The notes beneath the pieces were generated by a model. The model ran no database searches. It saw nothing but the letters and a program-made list of their open reading frames with translations, and was not told where the DNA came from. A stretch of 64,000 nucleotides of DNA from Aestuariibius insulae. GTDB lineage: Bacteria > Pseudomonadota > Alphaproteobacteria > Rhodobacterales > Rhodobacteraceae. Position 1 is the first letter of the stretch, and each line of letters opens with the position of its first letter. Both the position numbers and the translations under genes were made by a program. The stretch lies in NCBI RefSeq assembly GCF_040783535.2, contig NZ_JBFONW020000003.1, forward strand, positions 1 through 64,000, given 5' to 3'. Below are positions 16,677 to 23,844 of the stretch, piece by piece.

Positions 16677-18196
16677 GCGGGCCTCCCCGAGCGTTTCGCG
16701 GCAGCGCGGCGCATGGCGACGAAATTGGCGTAGGAGATCGCGGCGACGACGAGGAAGATCAGGAGCGTGATGGCGCCTGCGAGGCCGAATTGCTGGCCGG
16801 CATTGTCGAAGGCCAGCCGGTAGGTGAAGGAGGCGAGGATATCGGTCTCTCCGGCCGGGATGACGGTGCCGGGGATGTCGGGCAGACCGCGCGTCAGCAG
16901 GAAGATCAGGACCAGATTGTTGAAGTTGAAGGCGAAGGACGCGATCAGGAGCGGGAGGAAGGGCGGGATGATCTGCGGCAGCGTGATCGTGAAGAAGACA
17001 CGCAGCGCGGAGGCGCCTTCGAGGGCGGCGGCTTTCTTGTGATCCTCGGGGACCGATTGCAGAAATCCCATGGCGAGCAGCATCATGTAGGGGTAGCCGA
17101 GCCAGGTGTTGACGACGAGGACCATGATCCGGGCGAGCGTTCCGTCGGTGAACCAGCTGGGGCGCAGGCCGAAGAGGCTGTCCAGGATCAGGTTAATCTC
17201 ACCGAAATTCTGGTTGAAGAGGCCCCGGAAGACGAGGATCGAGATGAAGGCCGGGACGGCGTAGGGCAGGATCAGCAGGATCCGGTAGAGCGCCTTGAAG
17301 CGCAGATATGGCCATTGGAGGATCACCGCGAGCGTCAGGCCCAGCGCGAAGGTCGCGGCGACGGATGCCGCGGCAAAGATCACGGTCCAGAGGAAGATCG
17401 AGACCATTGGCTCGCGGATGCCTTCGGAGGTGAAGACCCGTTCGAAATTGGCCCAGCCGATGGGAACGCGCCATCCCGGCGGGACGCGCTCGCCTGCCTC
17501 GGTCGTGAAAAAGCCGGTGTCGTGATCGGCGGTCAGGATGGTGCCGTCCGCGCCGGTGAGCTCGTTTGGGCCGGTCTGGGTGTAGTCGGGGGTGACGGTC
17601 GCGAAGGTGCGCAGACCTGCATTTTGCAGGAGCGTGCCGTCCTCGGTCTGGAGCGTGAGGGTTTGCAGGCCGCGGCGGAGCTGGATGGCCTCGCGGCGTT
17701 CGAGCAGGTCCGGCGGTTCGGCGGCCGGTGCTAGATCGGCGGTTTCAGGGGCTGTCAGCGTGACCGGATCCGAGAGCAGGCCGCTTTGCGGCAGCCAGAT
17801 GCGAAAGGCATCGCCGTCGGGGGCCACCGCGAAAGGCTCTTCGGTGGCCGGATCGATGGAGCCTCGGGAGGTCAGGACCTCGACCGTGCGCTCGTAGCTG
17901 AGCAGGTTGAAGGAGGAGTAGTTCGTGAAACCGATATAGATCGTGTAGATCACCGGGAAGGCGATGAAGATCAGAACGGCGGCGACCCCCGGGAAGATGA
18001 AGCGGGCGCCGTAAAAGCGGCTGGCGCCGAAAATGACGGCAAAGCCGGTGGCGAGCGCGAGGACGATGGCTCCGAAGAGGGGCTGGGCCAGAGTGTAGAG
18101 GTAGAAGGCCACCGCCAACAGACCGAGCGTGACCGCGCCCACGACGAGAAGGCGCGGGAGCGGAGAAGCTGTGGGCGCGTCGGCGGTGAGGCTCAT
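16673..18196 (-). CDS. malF: Maltose-type ABC transporter permease MalF
   Basis: A 507-residue inner-membrane permease. Unlike generic sugar permeases it has extra N-terminal helices and a large periplasmic loop (about residues 105-255) between the third and fourth hydrophobic segments, the P2 loop of MalF. The EAA loop appears as DHKKAAALEGASALRVFFTITLPQI near residue 400. It begins 10 bases after malE and overlaps malG. Together with MalE, MalG and MalK it would import maltose or maltodextrins. Confidence 0.93.
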   Translation of the reverse strand: MSLTADAPTASPLPRLLVVGAVTLGLLAVAFYLYTLAQPLFGAIVLALATGFAVIFGASRFYGARFIFPGVAAVLIFIAFPVIYTIYIGFTNYSSFNLLSYERTVEVLTSRGSIDPATEEPFAVAPDGDAFRIWLPQSGLLSDPVTLTAPETADLAPAAEPPDLLERREAIQLRRGLQTLTLQTEDGTLLQNAGLRTFATVTPDYTQTGPNELTGADGTILTADHDTGFFTTEAGERVPPGWRVPIGWANFERVFTSEGIREPMVSIFLWTVIFAAASVAATFALGLTLAVILQWPYLRFKALYRILLILPYAVPAFISILVFRGLFNQNFGEINLILDSLFGLRPSWFTDGTLARIMVLVVNTWLGYPYMMLLAMGFLQSVPEDHKKAAALEGASALRVFFTITLPQIIPPFLPLLIASFAFNFNNLVLIFLLTRGLPDIPGTVIPAGETDILASFTYRLAFDNAGQQFGLAGAITLLIFLVVAAISYANFVAMRRAAAKRSGRPA

Positions 18197-18206
18197 GGCC
18201 GGGGTG

Positions 18207-19364
18207 CTACTCGCCGAGGATGCGGGCGGCGGCGTCGTTCAGCGCCTCCTCGGGAGTCGACGTACCGGTCGTAATGTTGGTCAGCGCGGGGGCCATCGCG
18301 GCCCAGAAGGCGCCCATCTCGGGGTTGGAGGGCATCGGCACGCCGTTTGCCGCCGCCTCGAGCATGCCGGTGACATTGGGATCGTCCTGTGCCTCGGCGG
18401 CGGAGGTGTCGGCGAGGGCGCCCAGCTCTCCGTTCGCGTTCCAGGCGGCGAGACCCTCGTCGGTGGCCAGGTAATTCTCGATCAGCTCGACCGCGAGATC
18501 GGCATTGGGCGTCGCCGCGTTGATGCCAAGGGTGAGGACACCGAGGAAGGGCGGCGCGACCTCTCCGTTCACGGTGGGAATGGGGGCGATGCCGAAGTCG
18601 ATCTCGGCTTCCTCGAGCGCGCCCCAGGACCAAGGACCGTTGAGGATCATGGCGACATCGCCGCGGTTCATCGCGCCTTCCATCACGCCGTAATCGACGC
18701 CCTGGGGCATCACGCCGTCGTCGAAAAGGGATTTCAGAACCTCGGCGCCCGCGATGGCGCCGTCGGTGTTCACGCCGGTCTCGGAGCCGTCATAGCTGCC
18801 ATCCACCTTCTGGAAGGCGTAGCCGCCGCCGGCCATCAACATGGGCATGGTGAAATAGGTGTTGTTGTAATCCCAGAGGATCTTGGGTCCTTCGATCTCC
18901 ATCCCCGCGATGTCTTCGAAGGCAGCGGGAGGGGTATCGACGAGGGCGGTGTTGTAGATGAGCGTGACCGCCTCGACCGCGACGGGGTAGCCGTAGGTCT
19001 TGCCGTCGAACTGCACCGCCTCCATCGCGGCCGGCAGGATACCGGAAGACCAGGCCTCGCCGGGGGCGACGGGCTGGATCAGGCCGCCGCTGGCCCATTC
19101 GCCGAACCGGTCATGGGCCCAGAGGACGATATCGGGGCCGTCGCCGGTGGCGGCGGCTTGCTGGAATTTCTGGGGCAGGTCGGGATCGACGATCTCGACT
19201 ACGACCTCGATGCCCAGATCCTCGGTGAAGGGGGCGGCCGCCTCGAGCAGGGCCTCGCGGTCGCGGTCGGAGCCGGTCCAGATGGTGAGCGTGCCGTCAT
19301 CGAAGGCGAAGGCGGTCGTGGTCGCAAGCAGCAGCGCGAGCGCTGCGGGGGCGGCTTTGGTCAT
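18207..19364 (-). CDS. malE: Maltose/maltodextrin-binding periplasmic protein MalE
   Basis: A 385-residue secreted binding protein. It has a signal peptide (MTKAAPAALALLLATTTAFA) and the family start DDGTLTIWTGSDRDREALL. LPQKFQQAAATGDGPDIVLW, AVEAVTLIYNTALVD and MILNGPWSWGALEEAEIDFG all agree with MalE. ATG 19364 is chosen because GGGAGG is 8 bases upstream and it starts the signal peptide; the frame opens earlier at 19457. First gene of the leftward malEFG set, divergent from malK. Confidence 0.93.
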   Translation of the reverse strand: MTKAAPAALALLLATTTAFAFDDGTLTIWTGSDRDREALLEAAAPFTEDLGIEVVVEIVDPDLPQKFQQAAATGDGPDIVLWAHDRFGEWASGGLIQPVAPGEAWSSGILPAAMEAVQFDGKTYGYPVAVEAVTLIYNTALVDTPPAAFEDIAGMEIEGPKILWDYNNTYFTMPMLMAGGGYAFQKVDGSYDGSETGVNTDGAIAGAEVLKSLFDDGVMPQGVDYGVMEGAMNRGDVAMILNGPWSWGALEEAEIDFGIAPIPTVNGEVAPPFLGVLTLGINAATPNADLAVELIENYLATDEGLAAWNANGELGALADTSAAEAQDDPNVTGMLEAAANGVPMPSNPEMGAFWAAMAPALTNITTGTSTPEEALNDAAARILGE

Positions 19365-19555
19365 GGTGGATCCTCCCTGGTCGTGGTCTGTCGTCCCGAT
19401 TTTGGCTTCGGGTGTTTGCCCCTCATGTTTACCATCCCCGGTGGAGGAGGGCGACACCTCAAACCCGCCGGGCGGTGAAAACCGCCATTCCCGTGCCGGA
19501 TCTGAGCGGCTAGGATCGTCCTGAGGTTGAACGCTGGTCCGGAAGAGGAGACGTC

Positions 19556-20629
19556 ATGGCGCTGGACGGACAGGCAGGTGTCGCGCTCGCGGCGGACGGG
19601 GTGAAGAAATCCTATGGGTCCGTAGAGGTGTTGCACGACATCGGGATCGAGATGGCCGAGGGCGAGTTTCTGGTGCTTGTCGGCCCGTCGGGTTGCGGAA
19701 AATCCACGCTGCTCAACTGCATCGCGGGGCTCGAGGAGATCACGGCGGGCCGTCTGCATATCGGCGGGCGGGACGTGACGCAGGAGCCGCCGAAGGATCG
19801 CGATATCGCGATGGTGTTCCAGTCCTACGCTTTATACCCGACGATGTCGGTGGGCGAGAATATCGGTTTCGGGATGAAGATCCGGAAGGTGCCGCGCCCG
19901 CAAATGGAGGAGAAGATCCGCGAGGTGGCGACGCTTTTGCAGATCGATCATCTGCTGAACCGGCGGCCCAGTCAGCTGTCGGGCGGGCAGCGCCAACGGG
20001 TCGCGATGGGGCGGGCCTTGGTGCGGGATCCGGCGCTGTTTCTCTTCGATGAGCCTCTGTCGAACCTCGACGCCAAGCTGCGGGTCGAGATGCGGGCGGA
20101 GATCAAACGGCTGCACAAGAGGGTCGGGGCCAGCATCGTCTATGTGACGCACGATCAGATCGAGGCGATGACGCTGGCGAGCCGGATCATGGTCTTGAAG
20201 GACGGGCATATTCAGCAGATCGGCACGCCTCAGGAGATCTATGACCGGCCTGCGAACACGTTCGTTGCCGATTTCATGGGATCGCCGCCAATGAACCTGA
20301 TCCCGGCCCGCGTGGCGGGCGGCGAGGTGCAGGTCGGCGACGTGCGGCTGAAGGGAGGTGAGGGGCTGCCCGGCGAGGTCATCCTCGGGATCCGGCCGGA
20401 GCATCTGAGCCTGGCGGAGGGGCCCGCGGATCTGGAAGCGCGTCCGGTGATGATCGAGAATACCGGGTCGGAGAGCTATGTGAGCTTCGATCTGGGCGGG
20501 TCGCGGGTTGTGGCCCGGCTGGCCGGGCGGATTGCGGAGGACAGCACGGAGATGCTGCCTCTGGCGATCGCGCCGGGAGCGCTGCGGTTTTTCGATGCGC
20601 GGACGGGCGCGCGTCTGGAGCGTTCCTAG
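19556..20629 (+). CDS. malK: Maltose-type ABC transporter ATPase MalK
   Basis: A 357-residue ATPase of the CUT1 sugar-transporter class. Visible are Walker A GPSGCGKST, Q-loop MVFQSYALYPTMSV, signature LSGGQRQRVAMG, Walker B LFLFDEPLSNLD, the switch His in YVTHDQ and a C-terminal TOBE/regulatory domain (residues about 240-357, starting NLIPARVAGG). It is transcribed divergently from malEFG, an arrangement that usually shares one control region; the 191-base gap contains a small GGCGGT/ACCGCC hairpin at 19471-19486. The stop overlaps the convergent dehydrogenase gene. No LacI-type regulator or glucosidase is in the window. Confidence 0.94.
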   Translation: MALDGQAGVALAADGVKKSYGSVEVLHDIGIEMAEGEFLVLVGPSGCGKSTLLNCIAGLEEITAGRLHIGGRDVTQEPPKDRDIAMVFQSYALYPTMSVGENIGFGMKIRKVPRPQMEEKIREVATLLQIDHLLNRRPSQLSGGQRQRVAMGRALVRDPALFLFDEPLSNLDAKLRVEMRAEIKRLHKRVGASIVYVTHDQIEAMTLASRIMVLKDGHIQQIGTPQEIYDRPANTFVADFMGSPPMNLIPARVAGGEVQVGDVRLKGGEGLPGEVILGIRPEHLSLAEGPADLEARPVMIENTGSESYVSFDLGGSRVVARLAGRIAEDSTEMLPLAIAPGALRFFDARTGARLERS

Positions 20630-21759
20630 GGTCTGAGACGGGCGGAGAGATCGGCGAAGCTGCTCGCGCCGATCTGGTGCATATTGGCGATCAGGTCCTT
20701 TTGCAGGATATCGAGCAGATGGGCAGGGCCCTCCTTACCGAGCGCGGCGAGCGCATCATGCGGCGGCTGGCCCATCATCGTGAAATCGGCGCCGAGCGCC
20801 AGCGCCCGCAGGATATCGAGGCCGGAGCGCAGGCCTCCATCGAGGATTAGGGGAAGATCGGTGGCCGCGCGGATGGCGGGCAGCGCCTCGATCGGGGCGG
20901 GGGCGGCGTCGAACTGGCGGCCTGCATGGTTGGAGATCCAGAGCGCGTCGGCGCCGGCCTTCTGGAGGCGAGGAACGACCTCGGGATCGAGGACGCCCTT
21001 GATGATGAGGGGACCCGTCCAGGCCTCTCGCAGGTGGTCGAGATAGTCCCAGTCGGGCGAGGTTCTGAGCAGGTAGCCCGCATGTTCGTTCGAGGCCATG
21101 GCGGTGCGCGTTTCGATGTAAGGATCGAGCGTGCGCATACGCGGCAGGCCCGCCTTGGCGGAGGCGAGGGCCCAGGCGGGCCGCTGGATCGTTTGCCAGA
21201 GAATGCGCGGGGTCAGCTTGGGAGGGTTCGTCAGGCCCCCGCGCACCTGCCGCTCGCGCCGGGAGGGGGCGGGGACGTCGACGGTCAGAACGAGCGTGGT
21301 GAAGCCTGCCGTCTCGGCGCGTTCGAGGAGATCCGCGAGGATGTCCAAATCGCGCGGCGGGTAAAGCTGGAACCAAGCATGGGGGCCGAGATCGGTGGCC
21401 AGATCCTCGGGGGATTTCGTGGCGACGGTGGAGAGCGTGTAAGGCACACCCGCCTTGGCGGCGGTGCGGGCGAGAATATGTTCGGCCCCGGGCCAGATCA
21501 GGCCGGACATGCCTACGGGCGCGAAGCCGACGGGCAGCGGATGGGTTTGACCGAGAAGGGTCGCGCTCGTCTCGGGGCTGATATCGCCATGCAGGACGCT
21601 GGGGGTGAAGCGGATCCGGTCCAGTTCGCTGCGGTTGCGGCGCGCGGTGGCGCCGGTGCCCGTGGCGCTATCAAGATAGTCCCAGACAAAGCGTGGCAGT
21701 CGCCGCGCGGCGCGGGCTTGCAGATCGGAGAGGCCGGGATAGCGGCTTTGGCGGGTCAT
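20626..21759 (-). CDS. FMN-dependent alpha-hydroxy-acid dehydrogenase (L-lactate dehydrogenase type)
   Basis: A 377-residue flavoprotein of the glycolate oxidase/flavocytochrome b2 family. It has the N-terminal helix (YPGLSDLQARAARRLPRFVWDYLDSATG), PVGFAPVGMSGLIWPGAE, the FMN contact WFQLYPPRD, the catalytic base motif SNHAGRQFD (usually SNHGGRQLD) and LILDGGLRSGLDILRALALGAD. It oxidises a 2-hydroxy acid, most likely L-lactate, passing electrons to quinone or cytochrome. Substitutions in the SNHGGRQLD motif leave the substrate open. It ends head-on against malK with a four-base overlap. Confidence 0.9.
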   Translation of the reverse strand: MTRQSRYPGLSDLQARAARRLPRFVWDYLDSATGTGATARRNRSELDRIRFTPSVLHGDISPETSATLLGQTHPLPVGFAPVGMSGLIWPGAEHILARTAAKAGVPYTLSTVATKSPEDLATDLGPHAWFQLYPPRDLDILADLLERAETAGFTTLVLTVDVPAPSRRERQVRGGLTNPPKLTPRILWQTIQRPAWALASAKAGLPRMRTLDPYIETRTAMASNEHAGYLLRTSPDWDYLDHLREAWTGPLIIKGVLDPEVVPRLQKAGADALWISNHAGRQFDAAPAPIEALPAIRAATDLPLILDGGLRSGLDILRALALGADFTMMGQPPHDALAALGKEGPAHLLDILQKDLIANMHQIGASSFADLSARLRP

Positions 21760-21805
21760 CTCGACTTGCTACGGGGTTTGGCGCGGGCTGGGAAGCCGGG
21801 GGATT

Positions 21806-21828
21806 TGAGTATTTTTGGCCAGATGAAG
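21806..21828 (+). repeat. Dispersed intergenic repeat, copy 3
   Basis: TGAGTATTTTTGGCCAGATG followed by AAG, preceded by GCCGGGGG. It lies in the short gap between the 2-hydroxy-acid dehydrogenase and SDR genes. Confidence 0.5.
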
Positions 21829-21890
21829 CGGAGTGGAACCTCGGCGGGGATGGTCTGTTGATCAGGGACCCTCAGCGAATGGAGCATGGC

Positions 21891-22640
21891 ATGGCACGAT
21901 TTGACGGAAAGCGGATCCTTATCACAGGCGGCACGAGCGGGATCGGTCTGGCAACTGCGTTAAGGATCGTCGAGGAGGGCGGCGAGGTGGCCGTGACCGG
22001 CACGACGCAGGAGCATCTCGATCATGCGGGGCGCAGCCTGCCTCCGGCGAGCCTGGTGCTGCGCAACGATGCCTCCGATCCGGAGGCCGCCGAGGAGCTG
22101 GCGGGCAAGATCAAGGATCAGATGGGCGAGATCGACGGCGCCTTTCTAAATGCCGGCTACGGGAAGTTCTGGCCGGTCGAGGAGACCGAGCCGGAGGCGT
22201 TCGACAAGATGATGAACGTCAATGTCCGCGGGCCCGCGCTGCATATGGCGGGGCTGAAGGCGCTCATAAAGGATGGCGGGGCGGTGCTGGTGACATCGTC
22301 CGTGGCGCCCTATCTGGGGCAGGGCGAGGGCGCGGTCTATGGCGCGAGCAAGGCGGCCTGCTATGCGATGGCGCGCGGTTGGGCGCGGGATCTGGCGCCG
22401 CGCGGGATCCGGGTGAACTCGGTCGCTCCGGGGCCGATCGAGACGAATTTCTTCGCCGGGATGGGTTTGAGCGAGGAGGAGAAGGAGGGCTTCAAGGAGC
22501 AGATCCTTCAGATGGTTCCGCTGGGTAAAATGGGTACGGATGAGAATGTCGCGGCAGTGGCCTGTTTCCTGCTGTCGGACGAGGCGGCCTATGTGACCGG
22601 ATCGGAATATATGGTCGATGGCGGCATGACGATGCGCTAG
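21891..22640 (+). CDS. Short-chain dehydrogenase/reductase
   Basis: A 249-residue SDR oxidoreductase. The cofactor loop is GGTSGIGLAT near the N-terminus, the conserved NAG appears as LNAGYGKFWPVEE, the catalytic Ser is in VTSSVAPYLG and the Tyr-Lys pair in VYGASKAACYAMARG. The C-terminal part shows GPIETNF and the family end VTGSEYMVDGGMTMR. The substrate is unknown. The ATG at 21891 has GGAG 6 bases upstream; an in-frame ATG at 21879 adds four residues. Confidence 0.9.
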   Translation: MARFDGKRILITGGTSGIGLATALRIVEEGGEVAVTGTTQEHLDHAGRSLPPASLVLRNDASDPEAAEELAGKIKDQMGEIDGAFLNAGYGKFWPVEETEPEAFDKMMNVNVRGPALHMAGLKALIKDGGAVLVTSSVAPYLGQGEGAVYGASKAACYAMARGWARDLAPRGIRVNSVAPGPIETNFFAGMGLSEEEKEGFKEQILQMVPLGKMGTDENVAAVACFLLSDEAAYVTGSEYMVDGGMTMR

Positions 22641-22649
22641 CGCCCCTTA

Positions 22650-23171
22650 GTGGAGCGGAACATTGTCACAGGCGCGAACGGGGCGGGCAAAAGCTTTGTC
22701 GCGCGCTGGATGGGGGCGGTGCGACCGGAGGTTCCTGTCGTCTCCTTCGATGCAGTGAAGCTGACGACGGGGTGGGCTCAACGGCCCAGGGCGGAGATCG
22801 AGGCGGATCTGGCGGAGATCGTCGCGCGGCCGCGCTGGATCCTCGAAGGCGGGCCGAGCCTGTTGGCTCTGGCCTTGCCCCGTGCGCAAGCTGTGATCTG
22901 GCTCGATCCGCCGGACTGGCTGAGGGGTGTGCGGCTGGCCTGGCGCCCGTTGCGCCATCTGGGACGGACGCGGCCAGAGATTCCGGCGGGCAATCGGGAC
23001 TGGCCGCACCGGCAATATCGGTTTGCAATGAGGAGCCTGCGCGCGGGCGCGCGGTTCCGCGCCGGTATCACGGCGGCTTTGGGCGAGGCGGGGGATCTGC
23101 CGGTCTGGCGGTGCCGGACAGCGCGCGAGGTGCAGGAGGCGGTCGACGCTTGGGCGGATTTAGGAGCGTGA
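22650..23171 (+). CDS. P-loop kinase, adenylate-kinase-like
   Basis: A 173-residue nucleotide kinase-like protein that starts at GTG 22650. It has Walker A GANGAGKSFVARW, VVSFDAVKLTTGW, WILEGGPSLLALALPRA and AVIWLDPPDWLRGVRLAWRPL. Its overall plan matches the FlaR-like kinase at 15,239-15,781, so the two are probably distant paralogues. It begins 10 bases after the SDR gene and its end overlaps the convergent acetyltransferase gene. The substrate is unknown. Confidence 0.75.
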   Translation: MERNIVTGANGAGKSFVARWMGAVRPEVPVVSFDAVKLTTGWAQRPRAEIEADLAEIVARPRWILEGGPSLLALALPRAQAVIWLDPPDWLRGVRLAWRPLRHLGRTRPEIPAGNRDWPHRQYRFAMRSLRAGARFRAGITAALGEAGDLPVWRCRTAREVQEAVDAWADLGA

Positions 23172-23717
23172 CGGTATGGTTTTTGCAGGCGATCCGGCGA
23201 CAGTCGTGCCGGGCGCGACGTCTCGGGTGACAACGCTGCCCGCGCCGACGATCGCGCCTGCGCCGATGGTGACGCCGGGCAGCAGGATGGCCCCGCCGCC
23301 GATCCAGACGCGCGCGCCGATCCGGACGGGGCGGGCGATCTCGAAACCCTCTGCGCGTTCGGCCGGATCGCGGTGGTGATCGGCGCAGTAGATCTGGACG
23401 TGGGGGCCAAGCATGGAGCCTGCACCGATCTCGACCCGGGCGCTGTCGAGGATCGTGCAGCCCGCATTGAGATAGACACCCTCGGCCAGGGAGATGTTGC
23501 AGCCATAGGAGCAGTGGAAGGGCGCTTCGACGATAGCATCCGGCGCGGCATGGGCGAAGAGGGCGCGCAGAGCGGGGGCGATTGTGCGACGATCCGTCGG
23601 AGGGGCGGTATTATGAATGTAGACGGCCTCGCGGGCGGCGGCGCGCAGGACCTCAAGCTCGGGGTCGAGGCAGCTGTACCACTCGCCTCGGGTCATCTTT
23701 TCGCGTTCCGTTGTCAT
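23160..23717 (-). CDS. Maltose/galactoside-type O-acetyltransferase (left-handed beta-helix)
   Basis: A 185-residue hexapeptide-repeat acetyltransferase of the Maa/LacA/NodL type. The N-terminal Mac domain is REKMTRGEWYSCLDPELEVLR, followed by FHCSYGCNISLAEGVYLNAGC and the catalytic His region YCADHHRDPAERAEG, then repeats (VWIGGGAILLPGVTIGAGAI) and the end PGTTVAGSPAKTI. It transfers acetyl from acetyl-CoA to a sugar hydroxyl. Its end overlaps the P-loop kinase gene by 12 bases. Confidence 0.9.
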   Translation of the reverse strand: MTTEREKMTRGEWYSCLDPELEVLRAAAREAVYIHNTAPPTDRRTIAPALRALFAHAAPDAIVEAPFHCSYGCNISLAEGVYLNAGCTILDSARVEIGAGSMLGPHVQIYCADHHRDPAERAEGFEIARPVRIGARVWIGGGAILLPGVTIGAGAIVGAGSVVTRDVAPGTTVAGSPAKTIPSRS

Positions 23718-23844
23718 TGGGGTAGACTGGCAGGTGGCGGGCCGAGTGTCACTTCTGGCGGGATGCGACGAGATGCTCTAGCTCTGGTAGAACATCTGGC
23801 GAACATACTCTTCCCTGACCCTCCGAGATGGAGTAGAAAAGCGT

